Positions 16,587-25,182 of a DNA stretch of 41,312 nt are shown here, piece after piece. Source of the DNA: an uncultured Eubacteriales bacterium (lineage in GTDB: Bacteria > Bacillota > Clostridia > Christensenellales > CAG-917); contig URNP01000012.1 of assembly GCA_900549225.1 (NCBI GenBank), positions 1 to 41,312 of the forward strand, given 5' to 3'. The number at the start of each line of letters is the position of its first letter. Within the stretch, counting starts at the first letter, position 1. Below the pieces are notes generated by a model. It saw nothing but the letters and a program-made list of their open reading frames with translations. It was not told where the DNA came from and did not search any database. The position numbers and the translations under genes were made by a program.

Positions 16587-17765
16587 TCAGTTTTTGCCGC
16601 CGTTACGCTCGGTTTCGGTTTGAGTCTTTGGCGGAGGCGAGGCAAGATACTGATAGAAGTTGCACTCAAGTTCACTATTGTAGAGTTTTCTTATTTTGTC
16701 CGCACGCCGTCCGAAATACTTTTCAAACGCCCTGTACGAAGTGATTGCGTACACGCACCATTCGTCGAGTTTCTTGGTCATCGCGCCGAAATCTCTGTAC
16801 AGAAGTTTGAGTTCGTCCTCATCCATAAGCCGCTCGCCATACGGGGGATTGGTCACGATAACGCCGTGCGAAAAGCGTGATGAAACATCTCTCATATCTC
16901 CCGCTTGCAAGTGAATTTTGTCGAGTACGCCTGCTCTTTGAGCGTGTTTTATCGCAAGTTTTATTGCGTCTTTGTTGATATCGAATCCGCTGATATGCAA
17001 CTGCCTGTCACGCTTGATTCTTTCCTGCGCTTCTTGCTGAACGATATCTCTCACGTTCGGAGCATTTTTGAAACTCTCGCACGCAAAATTTCTGTTCATA
17101 CAAGGCGCGATATTAAGTCCGATAAGCGCAGCCTCGACGGGTATCGTGCCCGAGCCGCAAAACGGGTCGATAAACGCCCTTTCGGGATTCCATACCGAGA
17201 GTTCAATCATAGCGGCGGCAAGCGTTTCTCTTATCGGAGCGTCGCCGAGATACGTGCGATAGCCTCTTTTGTGCAAACCCTCGCCCGAAGTGTCGAGCGT
17301 CACCGTGGCAACGTCGTCAGCGAGCGATACTTCAACGTCGTAGACCGCTCCGTTCTCGTCAAACGAGCCGCCGAGCGCCATGGAAAGTTTGGATATGATT
17401 GCCTTTTTGGTTATGCTCTGCACCGAGCGGAGAGCAAACAACTTGCTTCCCGTCGACTTTGCGTTTACGACTATGCGTGCGTCGCGAGTCACGATATCTT
17501 GCCAGCGCATAGCGAACACGCCTTCAAACAACTCGTCGAAAGTCTGCGCGCCGAACTTTGCAAGCACGATGCGAACTCTGTTGGCAGTGCGTAAAAACAC
17601 ATTGGAACGGAGCACGTCTTTGTAGTCGCCTTCAAATTCGATACGACCGAAATTCGCTCCTCCGGGAGCGTAGCCGAGTCGCAAAAGTTCTCGCTTGCAG
17701 ACGGCTTCTATGCCGCTTGCAACCGCAACTTCGATATTGAGTTTGCCGTCAAAAATGCTTTCCAT
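16587..17765 (-). CDS. THUMP-domain class I RNA methyltransferase (RlmL/YpsC-like)
   Basis: A 392-residue SAM-dependent enzyme expected to make N2-methylguanosine in 23S rRNA. The first 60 residues resemble the usual N-terminal ferredoxin-like part, then a THUMP domain (about 60-165). The Rossmann domain has DPFCGSGTIPVEAA for SAM and the catalytic TNPPYGERL. A hydrophilic Lys/Thr/Pro-rich tail ends the protein. The upstream 105 bases hold a 9-bp inverted repeat but no clear promoter. Confidence 0.9.
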   Translation of the reverse strand: MESIFDGKLNIEVAVASGIEAVCKRELLRLGYAPGGANFGRIEFEGDYKDVLRSNVFLRTANRVRIVLAKFGAQTFDELFEGVFAMRWQDIVTRDARIVVNAKSTGSKLFALRSVQSITKKAIISKLSMALGGSFDENGAVYDVEVSLADDVATVTLDTSGEGLHKRGYRTYLGDAPIRETLAAAMIELSVWNPERAFIDPFCGSGTIPVEAALIGLNIAPCMNRNFACESFKNAPNVRDIVQQEAQERIKRDRQLHISGFDINKDAIKLAIKHAQRAGVLDKIHLQAGDMRDVSSRFSHGVIVTNPPYGERLMDEDELKLLYRDFGAMTKKLDEWCVYAITSYRAFEKYFGRRADKIRKLYNSELECNFYQYLASPPPKTQTETERNGGKN

Positions 17766-17825
17766 ATCGTCTGTGCCGTTCGCTTGATAGATTTGTAATT
17801 TTTCTTGTAAATTCCCAAAATTAGC

Positions 17826-17856
17826 GGTTTATATTTGAATATTGAATATATAAACC
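17826..17856. terminator. Inverted repeat after the tcdA gene (weak terminator or operator)
   Basis: GGTTTATAT and ATATAAACC are perfect 9-bp arms around a 13-base loop. The stem is AT-rich and is followed by TAATTTT on the minus strand. It lies between tcdA and the RNA methyltransferase. Confidence 0.4.
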
Positions 17857-17870
17857 TCTCGTTTTGCAAT

Positions 17871-18569
17871 TCAGAGTTTTGCTATATCCTTTATGACTTC
17901 GCTTGCGATAATCATACCTGCGATTGCGGGTGCGTAGCAAATGCTCCCCGGAATATGCCTGCCTTTTTCGCTCGGAGTGTCTTTGGGAATGAGCGGCGAT
18001 TGCTTTGAATACACCACCTTCAAATCGTTCACTCCGCGTGCTTTGAGTTCTTTGCGCATAACCTTTGCAAGCGGGCAAACGCTCGTCTTGTAGATATCGC
18101 AAACCTCGAAGTTTACGCCGAGTTTGTTGCCCGTGCCCATACACGAGATTATCGGCACGCCTGCCTCTTTTGCACGGACGATGAGAGTGAGTTTTGCGCT
18201 CACCGTGTCGATTGCGTCAACGATATAATCGAACGAGGAAAGGTCGATAGTATCTGCCGTGTCGGGCATATAAAACATATCGTACGCCGTGGTTTTGCAG
18301 TCGGGATTGATTGCCGCGATTCGCTCTACGGCAACCTCGGTTTTGCGCCTGCCGAGCGTTGAGTGCGTTGCCAAAATCTGTCTGTTGAGATTGCTCACCG
18401 AAAAAACGTCGTTGTCTAAAACGGCAATCGAGCCGACCCCGACTCTTGCAAGCGCTTCGACGACGTAGCCGCCTACGCCGCCCACGCCGCATACGAGAAC
18501 GCGCGACGATTTGAGCGCTTCGATATCGTCTCCGATGAGCATTTTTGTGCGAGTGTACATATCTTCCAT
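17871..18569 (-). CDS. tcdA: tRNA threonylcarbamoyladenosine dehydratase
   Basis: A 232-residue ThiF/E1-like enzyme that cyclises t6A at position 37 of tRNAs using ATP. Evidence: the dinucleotide-type loop GVGGVGGYVVEAL, the adenylation signature SNLNRQ, and DAIDTVSAKLTL in the middle. Length matches TcdA rather than ThiF or MoeB, and the zinc-binding cysteine pairs of those enzymes are not seen. The start follows the stop of the HEYGH membrane protein gene by one base (TGATATG), so the two are co-transcribed from the promoter at 19076-19104. Confidence 0.9.
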   Translation of the reverse strand: MEDMYTRTKMLIGDDIEALKSSRVLVCGVGGVGGYVVEALARVGVGSIAVLDNDVFSVSNLNRQILATHSTLGRRKTEVAVERIAAINPDCKTTAYDMFYMPDTADTIDLSSFDYIVDAIDTVSAKLTLIVRAKEAGVPIISCMGTGNKLGVNFEVCDIYKTSVCPLAKVMRKELKARGVNDLKVVYSKQSPLIPKDTPSEKGRHIPGSICYAPAIAGMIIASEVIKDIAKL

Positions 18570-18570
18570 A

Positions 18571-19059
18571 TCAGTCTTTGATAATCCCTCTTCTTCTCAA
18601 TTCTTCTCCCGTGTTTTCACGCTTCGGTTTTTCCTCTTTGGTCGCCCACGCGCCGAGCGTGTTTGCGCCGCTTTCGCAATAGAGGTCGTAATAGTTGAGT
18701 TCGCCTCTCATACGCTTTTCGTGCAAAGATTTTGAGTTGCACCATATCATTGACGGTATGCCGACGACGAGCATATAAAACGGACCTGTCAAAAGCGATT
18801 GCACCGTGTGTCCGTACTCGTGAACGCGCGCGTCCTTCATCCATACCGACGGGCGATTGCCGTTGACGAAGATGAACATTCCGAGCGAAACCCCACCCCA
18901 GTTGCCGTCGTGATAAGTGAGTATCGCGCCGTGGTAAAACTCGTGCTTGCACTTTGCGTATTTCAAAAACAGAAAAAGCCCGAGCATCGTTTGCAAAAGC
19001 CCCCAAGTGCATTGCACGATTGCGTATATTGCGTATTTGAGAATATTGACCGCTTTCAT
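18571..19059 (-). CDS. Small membrane protein with a HEYGH metalloprotease-like motif
   Basis: A 162-residue protein of unknown function. It has an N-terminal hydrophobic segment (residues about 5-32), then a HEYGH motif in ARVHEYGHTVQSL, followed at once by a second hydrophobic segment (FYMLVVGIPSMIW). The H-E-x-x-H spacing fits zinc peptidases, but no third ligand can be named with confidence. The rest is hydrophilic. I start at 19059, which has AGGTGA before it and a sigma-A promoter directly upstream. It heads an operon with tcdA and is divergent from the XRE repressor. Confidence 0.7.
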   Translation of the reverse strand: MKAVNILKYAIYAIVQCTWGLLQTMLGLFLFLKYAKCKHEFYHGAILTYHDGNWGGVSLGMFIFVNGNRPSVWMKDARVHEYGHTVQSLLTGPFYMLVVGIPSMIWCNSKSLHEKRMRGELNYYDLYCESGANTLGAWATKEEKPKRENTGEELRRRGIIKD

Positions 19060-19075
19060 TTTTTCACCTATGCTT

Positions 19076-19104
19076 ATTGTACAACAAACGAGAAGATAAA
19101 TCAA
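19076..19104 (-). promoter_or_regulatory. Sigma-A promoter of the HEYGH protein / tcdA operon
   Basis: On the minus strand: TTGATT (19099-19104), a 17-base spacer, TACAAT (19076-19081). A perfect hairpin CCGAAAACC/GGTTTTCGG (19167-19193) lies between this promoter and that of the XRE gene. Confidence 0.65.
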
Positions 19105-19226
19105 CCTTGCGCGGCAACGCTCGTTTTTGATTTTTGCTTTCGATACGTTCTCTTTGTCCTCCTTCGCCGAAAACCGCACGGCGAGGTTTTCGGACACATA
19201 TTTTATTTCAAAAACGCTAAGTTCAA

Positions 19227-19255
19227 TTGACAGCACACTTATTGTGTATTATTAT
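19227..19255 (+). promoter_or_regulatory. XRE gene promoter with an ACAC-N5-GTGT operator in its spacer
   Basis: TTGACA (19227-19232), a 17-base spacer, TATTAT (19250-19255). The dyad ACACTTATTGTGT fills 19235-19247, inside the spacer. This is the classic place for a repressor to act, so autoregulation by the XRE protein is likely. Confidence 0.75.
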
Positions 19256-19283
19256 ATATATACCATAGATCAAGGATGAAAAA

Positions 19284-19496
19284 ATGCTGCACAGTTGCTT
19301 CCCGGAAAGATTGAAATCTCTCAGACAAGAGAAAAATATGCTCCAACAAGACCTTGCGGAGCATCTTAAGGTGTCAAAATCCACCATATCCGGTTGGGAA
19401 GTCGGCAGAAATCAGCCGAGTTACGACACGCTGATTGAATTGAGCATCTTCTTCGGCGTATCCGTGGACTATCTCATCGGCAGAAGAAACTACTAA
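19284..19496 (+). CDS. XRE-family helix-turn-helix regulator
   Basis: A 70-residue DNA-binding protein made almost entirely of one HTH_3 domain: RLKSLRQEKNMLQQDLAEHL (first helices) and VSKSTISGWEVGRNQPSYDT (turn and recognition helix), ending in SVDYLIGRRNY. No sensor domain is present. AAGGA precedes the ATG by seven bases. The operator in its own promoter suggests self-repression. The same dyad occurs upstream of the MacB-like transporter, its likely second target (inference). An intrinsic terminator follows directly. Confidence 0.9.
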   Translation: MLHSCFPERLKSLRQEKNMLQQDLAEHLKVSKSTISGWEVGRNQPSYDTLIELSIFFGVSVDYLIGRRNY

Positions 19497-19504
19497 AAAA
19501 CAAA

Positions 19505-19525
19505 GCACTCATCGAGTGCTTTTTT
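19505..19525 (+). terminator. Intrinsic terminator of the XRE gene
   Basis: GCACTC-atc-GAGTGC followed by six T. The 15-base block GAGTGCTTTTTTATT recurs at 19741-19755 on the far side of element E5. Confidence 0.85.
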
Positions 19526-19565
19526 ATTATTTTCTCATCAAGAAGAAGGAAGCGCCCTAAATAAA

Positions 19566-19733
19566 AACGCGATATTTGGATGAAGAACAAGGAGTTACTG
19601 AAGCATATAAAAGTGCGCCAAATCGATGGATAACGCGAAAGCGCCCCTTGAATGACAACCCTAATTTACTGAGCGTAAATGAGTTGGCAGGCAAGGGGCG
19701 CTGACAAAGTTAGGCGCGATTCGGTGCACTTTT
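19566..19733. repeat. E5: structured palindromic element, with an orphan left half before it
   Basis: 19566-19593 is an unpaired left half (GCGATATTTGGATGAAGAAC...). The complete element is 19609-19733: outer stem AAAAGTGCGCCAAATCG against AAAAGTGCACCGAATCG, loops ATGGATAACGCGA and GACAAAGTTAGGCG, perfect inner stem AGCGCCCCTTG, and tip ATTTAC-tgagc-GTAAAT. It lies between the convergent ends of the XRE and aspartate kinase genes. Confidence 0.8.
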
Positions 19734-19764
19734 TACAAAAGAGTGCTTTTTTATTTTCCAAATA

Positions 19765-21072
19765 TCACTTGGTAAATGCAAAATATATGGCGTTGATCGC
19801 CTTCTCATAATCAAAAGTATCTACGCCTACGATTATGTTCAACTCCGAAGAGCCTTGGTCGATCATGCGGACGTTGACGTTGGATGCGGCAAGCGCGGAA
19901 AAAAGCCTTGCTGCCGTGCCTTGTCTTGAAGCCATGTTGTGACCGACGGTTGCGATGAGAGAAAGTCCGCTGTGAATCTCGATATTGTCGGCATTGATGG
20001 ACTCTTGGAGCGCGGCAAGCACTTTTTGCATTTTGCCTGCGATATACTCGTCGCGGATGACGACGGAGAGCGTGTCGATACCCGAGGGAACGTGCTCGAA
20101 AGATATGCCCTCGAACTCAAGAACGGAGAGGACTTTTCTGCCGAAGCCGATTTCGGAATTCATCATATCCTTTTCTATATTGATGATCGTAAATCCTTTT
20201 TTGCCTGCGATGCCCGTGATGATTTTCTGCTCTTTGGGCAGATTCTTTTCCGCAACGATCATCGTGCCGGGATGCGAAGGATTGAAAGTGTTTTTGATAT
20301 TGATGGGAATGGATACGCTTCTTACGGGGAAAATCGATTCGGGATGAAGCACTTCCGCGCCCATATAAGCAAGTTCGCGAAGTTCACGATAACTCAAATA
20401 ATCGATGATTTCGGGATTTTCGACGACACGGGGGTCTGCGCTCAAAAAGCCGTCTACGTCCGTCCAGTTTTCATACACGTCCGCACCGACTGCACGCGCG
20501 ACCAAAGCGCCCGAAATATCCGAGCCTCCGCGTGAAAAAGTGGTGATTCTGCCGTCTTGATTCGAGCCGTAAAAACCGGGAATCACGGCGTATTCGACGC
20601 CCTCGAGCCTCTTTTTGATGAGATCGAGCGAATAGTGCATTTGAAGTTTTTCGCCGCTGAATTTGACGATGTCCTGCGTGTCCACAAACTCAAAACCGAG
20701 TTTTTTTGCAAGGATAAGCGCATTGAGATACTCGCCTCTCGACGCGGCGTAATCACTTGTCGTACTCTTGTCGATGCCTGCCTTCACCTCGTCGAGAACG
20801 GGATCGATGTCAAAGTCGATTCCGAGCGCGCAAACGATATCCTTGAAGCGTTTTCTTATCACCTCAAAGGATTGCGTGCAGTTGCCCTTTTCCTTTTTTT
20901 CGTTGAAGCAAGCGTACAGAGCGTCGGTGACCTTGACGTCTGCGGCGTTGCGCTTCCCCGGAGCGGAAACGACGATATATTTTCTTTGCGGATCGCTTTT
21001 GACGATATCGACGACTCGCGAAATGGTTTCGCCGTTCGCCATAGACGTTCCACCGAATTTGCAAACTTTCAT
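19765..21072 (-). CDS. Aspartate kinase
   Basis: A 435-residue enzyme that phosphorylates aspartate, the entry step to lysine, threonine, methionine and diaminopimelate. It has the start signature KFGGTSM (6-12), the substrate loop FSRGGSDISGALVA and two C-terminal ACT regions (ITGIAGKKGFTIINIEK and LSLIATVGHNMASRQGTAARLF), which normally bind lysine or threonine for feedback control. It is not fused to homoserine dehydrogenase. AAGGT precedes the ATG. A candidate promoter TTGCCG-17-TAGAAT lies in the 59 bases upstream. The downstream gap holds a hairpin and element E5. Confidence 0.93.
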   Translation of the reverse strand: MKVCKFGGTSMANGETISRVVDIVKSDPQRKYIVVSAPGKRNAADVKVTDALYACFNEKKEKGNCTQSFEVIRKRFKDIVCALGIDFDIDPVLDEVKAGIDKSTTSDYAASRGEYLNALILAKKLGFEFVDTQDIVKFSGEKLQMHYSLDLIKKRLEGVEYAVIPGFYGSNQDGRITTFSRGGSDISGALVARAVGADVYENWTDVDGFLSADPRVVENPEIIDYLSYRELRELAYMGAEVLHPESIFPVRSVSIPINIKNTFNPSHPGTMIVAEKNLPKEQKIITGIAGKKGFTIINIEKDMMNSEIGFGRKVLSVLEFEGISFEHVPSGIDTLSVVIRDEYIAGKMQKVLAALQESINADNIEIHSGLSLIATVGHNMASRQGTAARLFSALAASNVNVRMIDQGSSELNIIVGVDTFDYEKAINAIYFAFTK

Positions 21073-21131
21073 ATTTTGACCTTATATTATTCTATGCACC
21101 AAAAAGTGCGACGGCAATCAAAAGCGGAAAT

Positions 21132-22352
21132 TTATCTGATTTTTTTTGCCTCGAAGTAGTATCTCTTCTCTTCCGCTTCGCCCATTGAAAACGCCTTGCG
21201 ACAGAGCGTGCCGTTTTTGAGGACGTAACCGAAAAGTTCGTCCTTTTCGATTTTGGGCATTGCGATTGCGACGCCGACGTTGTGCGCCGCCACGTCTTTG
21301 AGATGCTCGATGCCGTGGATATAGTCAACCGAACACTCGCTATGCTCTTTGAGATAGGCGTCGATTGCGTCTTGAATATCCTTGATTGCCTTTGCGCCGA
21401 CACGGTCTACTTTTAAGGCATAATTGCCGTTTTTGTCAAACGCTTCTATCGTCTTTTCGCCCGACAACGCGGTTTGGAGATATCCTATGAAATCCTCTTT
21501 TGCACCGAACACGAAACGATGAATAGGCTCGAATACGATGCCGTCGTCGTGGAGGTTTTCAACCTCGCAAAGTGCGAATCTGGCAGGATGAACTGCCTTT
21601 TGCGCATCGGTTAACCCCTCTTTTATGCGATTCCAGTGCGCTTGCGCCGTTGCAAGAGAGTGGTTGCCGTCGCCCACGGCAAAGATAAAGTCGTTGGTTT
21701 TTTCACCGTAGAGGTCTTGCACGGAATCGACGTATTTATCAAAAACGTCAATAACTTTTTGCGCATCGATTTTGTACCCTTCGAGGTGTCCGCCGCCCAT
21801 ATTGAGATCGAAGTCGTACACTTTTTCAAGGTCGGCTCTACCCTCCCATATCGGCTCGATGACGCGATGTTTTCTGTCGTCGATGAGCAACATTATGTGC
21901 GGAAGTTCTACGGGTGCGTCCTGTCTTATTTTAAGGCGAGGAGGGATTCTGTCGAGGACTACGCCCTCCGTCGAGCGCACGTAGGCGTGGGACGGGTGCG
22001 TAAAGCAATAGTCTTCGAGGTCGATTGCAAGCACTATGCCGAGCCTCGATACGCCGCTTGCCGTGGTGCGTTTGCACACGATGAAACTGTCTTTGAGGGT
22101 TTTGAAAACTCCGCCGTCGAGATACTCTCTCATGGTGCGGTTGATATTTTCAATCCTTTCTTCTTTGTCGTCGTCTTCGAGATACGCTTCGGGGAAAATG
22201 AGTTTGAGCGTGCTTTTTGCATCGCCCACATAGCGTTCGAGTTTGTGCCAATACTCCCTCTCGGAAGTGAATTGGTCGCAAGCGACGACAGACCATTTTT
22301 CATGCTCGCAACCGTTCGGCACGAGGATATCACAACTTCTTATGGTTTTCAT
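21132..22352 (-). CDS. DUF1015-family protein
   Basis: A 406-residue soluble protein. The start CDILVPNGCEHEKWSVVACDQ and the central VGDGNHSLATAQAHW are the clearest marks of DUF1015, a family of unknown enzymatic role widespread in Firmicutes. The conserved His/Asp/Asn residues in that central motif suggest a catalytic pocket, but no reaction can be named. Its first codon overlaps the stop codon of cdaA (ATGA), so it is translated with the diadenylate cyclase. Confidence 0.88.
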   Translation of the reverse strand: MKTIRSCDILVPNGCEHEKWSVVACDQFTSEREYWHKLERYVGDAKSTLKLIFPEAYLEDDDKEERIENINRTMREYLDGGVFKTLKDSFIVCKRTTASGVSRLGIVLAIDLEDYCFTHPSHAYVRSTEGVVLDRIPPRLKIRQDAPVELPHIMLLIDDRKHRVIEPIWEGRADLEKVYDFDLNMGGGHLEGYKIDAQKVIDVFDKYVDSVQDLYGEKTNDFIFAVGDGNHSLATAQAHWNRIKEGLTDAQKAVHPARFALCEVENLHDDGIVFEPIHRFVFGAKEDFIGYLQTALSGEKTIEAFDKNGNYALKVDRVGAKAIKDIQDAIDAYLKEHSECSVDYIHGIEHLKDVAAHNVGVAIAMPKIEKDELFGYVLKNGTLCRKAFSMGEAEEKRYYFEAKKIR

Positions 22353-23218
22353 TTGAATCTCCCGTTTCTGCGGATTATGCCGCCGATTTTACGACTTGCG
22401 TGCGCTTCTCTGAGTGCGATTGCCGTGGGTGAAATGCCGTACGCTTCCTCGATTTCATCCTTGAGTTTGTCCATGGTCATATAGCGTTTGATTTCGCCGT
22501 GTTTGACGACGGAGATTATGCCCGTTTCCTCGCTCACGACGATTGAAAGCACGTCGGTGTCCTCGGTGATGCCGATTGCCGCGCGGTGTCTCGTGCCCAT
22601 CTCTTTGTTGACGTTGCGTTGAGTGAGAGTGAGGAAGCAACCTGCCGCGATGATCTTGTTGCCTCTTACGATGACCGCGCCGTCGTGCAAGGGGGCTTTG
22701 GTGTTGAAAATACTCTCGAAAAGCGGCGCGCTGAGCGTTGCGTTGAGGCGCGTGCCCGTGTCGAGAATGTTGTCGTGAATGTCGCCTGCGCTGTCTATGA
22801 TGATGATTGCGCCAACGTCTTGCTTTGCCATATCCTGACAAGCGGTGAGAATTTCCGCAGTGGCGTCGCGAAGTTCGTCGTCGCTGTTGTGGGTTTCAAA
22901 TCCCTTGGAAGTCGAAACTTTCTGGAAGAGGTTTTTCAAATCGTTTTGATACACCACGCAAGAGGCAACGATGTCGAAAATCACCACGAAATGCGTGACG
23001 TATTTTGCAATTGCCAAAACGTTTCCGCCCAACAACTCGGACAGCACGTTGATCAGAACGTCAAGCACCGCGCCGAGCAAGAGAAGGAAAAAAACCTTCA
23101 TATTGCGCTTGTAAACGAAAAAACTCAGCATAACCGCAAATACCGTCACCAAAACGACCATGTCGATGATGAAGTACAGGTTTACGCCGTCCTTGTACTG
23201 AGCAAAATTGTAGTTCAT
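22349..23218 (-). CDS. cdaA: Diadenylate cyclase, CdaA type
   Basis: A 289-residue membrane enzyme that makes cyclic di-AMP from two ATP. Three N-terminal membrane segments are followed by the DisA_N domain with APLHDGAVIV (the DGA motif) and GTRHRAAIG (the RHR motif), both intact. c-di-AMP controls potassium balance and cell-wall state. In Bacillus the gene is followed by cdaR and glmM; here the partner is a DUF1015 gene overlapping by four bases. I start at 23218 because GAGGG lies five bases upstream. Eight upstream codons of open frame lack support. Confidence 0.93.
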   Translation of the reverse strand: MNYNFAQYKDGVNLYFIIDMVVLVTVFAVMLSFFVYKRNMKVFFLLLLGAVLDVLINVLSELLGGNVLAIAKYVTHFVVIFDIVASCVVYQNDLKNLFQKVSTSKGFETHNSDDELRDATAEILTACQDMAKQDVGAIIIIDSAGDIHDNILDTGTRLNATLSAPLFESIFNTKAPLHDGAVIVRGNKIIAAGCFLTLTQRNVNKEMGTRHRAAIGITEDTDVLSIVVSEETGIISVVKHGEIKRYMTMDKLKDEIEEAYGISPTAIALREAHASRKIGGIIRRNGRFK

Positions 23219-23283
23219 ATAACCCTCGCAATCCGAGCGCACTCGGAAGTTTAGTTCAAATTTTTATCTTTGGTTTGTCTTTA

Positions 23284-24180
23284 TCAAATGTCGAACTCGT
23301 CGAAAACGTGCGAATCGTCGTTTGAATCTCCGCCTTTTTTGTGGACGTGTTGTCTTTCAAACTCGTCGAAGGTGTCGGATATATCGTCCCTTTGGTCGTA
23401 GCCGCGATCGGACGAGTGTTTCTCGAAATACGCCTCGCGCGTGTCGGAATCTCTGAATTCGTCCGCTTTCTTTCTGAACACGATCGACAACACGATGACC
23501 GCAACGAGATACGCAAAGAACACGCATATCGCAATTGCGCTGGAAATGGTCTGAAGTTCGCTCGTAACCTCGCCGATCAAGTATCCCGCATTTTTCAAAA
23601 TCTCGGCGATTTCGCTTGCCAATTCCTTATCCGTACCGATTGCTACGATTGCGAGATTCGTGACGAGCACGTCTATGCCGTAAAAGATCATATACACCGT
23701 CGAGAGAACCGAGAACGAGTTGCGTCTTTCAACGGGGTTGAACTTGTACTTCTTTGCGAAAATCCAAAGGTACATCGTAAGATACGCCGCAGGCAACAGC
23801 AGAGCGTCTAGCACCGTCGAGGTGAAAACGTATACGTTGCCGTCAAGTATGGCAAAACTCTCGATAATACCGGCAAGCAGTCTCTCTGCCGCCGTGAAAA
23901 TCATCACCCAATAGCAAAAATCGTTGCGAGTGATATAGTTGGCGTGACGGCGTGCACAGATATAATAAAGAATAAGCGAAAGCACGAACGTCACCACCGC
24001 AGGTATCAATCCGTAGGTGAAAACGATAGATAACGTGCCTCTTATCGCATCGAGCCTCGAAGTCTCCTGCCCCATTGCGATTATGTCGCTGTAAATGGGA
24101 TATATGTTGCGAACGAACGCCGCAAAAATAAATCCGAGCCAAATCCAAACGTAATATTTTCTGTCTATTTTGTTTTGCAT
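23284..24180 (-). CDS. Six-helix membrane protein of unknown function with acidic tail
   Basis: A 298-residue protein not recognised. Hydrophobic segments are visible near residues 8-28, 45-70, 85-105, 115-140, 155-180 and 205-235, followed by a 60-residue hydrophilic tail rich in Asp, Glu, His and Arg (FDEFERQHVHKKGG and a similar FDEFDI at the very end). The repeated FDEF may be a small docking motif. It starts ten bases after the holA stop codon and precedes cdaA, so all three may form one transcript. Confidence 0.7.
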   Translation of the reverse strand: MQNKIDRKYYVWIWLGFIFAAFVRNIYPIYSDIIAMGQETSRLDAIRGTLSIVFTYGLIPAVVTFVLSLILYYICARRHANYITRNDFCYWVMIFTAAERLLAGIIESFAILDGNVYVFTSTVLDALLLPAAYLTMYLWIFAKKYKFNPVERRNSFSVLSTVYMIFYGIDVLVTNLAIVAIGTDKELASEIAEILKNAGYLIGEVTSELQTISSAIAICVFFAYLVAVIVLSIVFRKKADEFRDSDTREAYFEKHSSDRGYDQRDDISDTFDEFERQHVHKKGGDSNDDSHVFDEFDI

Positions 24181-24189
24181 AATATCTCC

Positions 24190-25182
24190 TTAAATGACGA
24201 GCAATTGCAATATCGCCTCGTGGATTGCGCTCACGTCGCCGCGCTTGCCCGTAAGCACGTCGAATTGCAACGAGTGAAGATAATCCACGCATCTTTTGAG
24301 CCGCATCTGCGAATAGTTTGCAGACACTTTCCTCAAAAAATACACCGCTCCGCTCTTCATACCGAGAAGTTTGGCAATGTCGTCGTTGGAAAGTCCCTTG
24401 TTGAGTTCGGCGTGAAGCATATTGCGATACTTGTCGTAAAGTCTGTTGATGATCGTAACGCCGCGGATTCCGTTTTTGAAAAACACGTCGAGCACTTCAA
24501 GCGCCTTTGCGGCGTTCTTTTCGCTCACGGCGTTGGCAAGTTCGTAGATCTGAAAATCAATGTCCGCGCTCACCATCTCGCAAACGTCGATTTTGGTGAT
24601 CGAGCCGACGCTGTACGATTTGAGTTTTGAGATTTCGGAGGCAATGCGAGCCATACTGCCCTGCGTTCTCGAAATAAGTTCGACCGCCGCGTCGCGATCT
24701 ATGCCGATTTTCGGGTCTTTCGCGCAAAGTGCCTGTATCTCCGAAAGAAGTTCGACGTCATCAAGACGAGAGCAGTTCACAGTCAGCGCCTTTTTGCTCT
24801 TGAAAGATTTTGCGACTTCGTCGTCACAATCAACGACGAGGACACTCGTTTCGCACGGATCGTTCAGATACTTTTCAAACGCCGCCTTGTCGCTTTCGCT
24901 CGGAGCACTCTCAAGCGACAGCAAGACCACTTTTCTCTCGTCAAACATAGGGAAGGTGTACGCTGCGTCGATTGCCTCGCTCACGCCGCCGTCGCCCGAT
25001 ACCGCGGAAAAATTGAAATCGGCATATTCGGGATCGACGACGCGCTTGAAAGAAGCAAGGACCTCGTCTTTGAGATACTCGTCGTCACCGCATACGATAT
25101 AAACAGGCGCAAAACTTGCTTTGCCGTTCGTTATCGATTGAAAATGTTGTTTGAATTCGCCGTATTTCATACCCACACGCAT
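24190..25182 (-). CDS. holA: DNA polymerase III delta subunit
   Basis: A 330-residue clamp-loader subunit that opens the sliding clamp for DNA polymerase III. Signs are PVYIVCGDDEYLKDEVLASFK at the N-terminus, YTFPMFDERKVVLL, LISRTQGSMARIASEISKL in the middle, and a helical C-terminal domain typical of HolA. It lacks a Walker A motif, as delta subunits do. The start is uncertain: ATG codons at 25182 and 25170 are both in frame and neither has a clear ribosome site. AT-rich promoter-like DNA with TATAAT boxes lies at about 25200-25225. Confidence 0.88.
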   Translation of the reverse strand: MRVGMKYGEFKQHFQSITNGKASFAPVYIVCGDDEYLKDEVLASFKRVVDPEYADFNFSAVSGDGGVSEAIDAAYTFPMFDERKVVLLSLESAPSESDKAAFEKYLNDPCETSVLVVDCDDEVAKSFKSKKALTVNCSRLDDVELLSEIQALCAKDPKIGIDRDAAVELISRTQGSMARIASEISKLKSYSVGSITKIDVCEMVSADIDFQIYELANAVSEKNAAKALEVLDVFFKNGIRGVTIINRLYDKYRNMLHAELNKGLSNDDIAKLLGMKSGAVYFLRKVSANYSQMRLKRCVDYLHSLQFDVLTGKRGDVSAIHEAILQLLVI

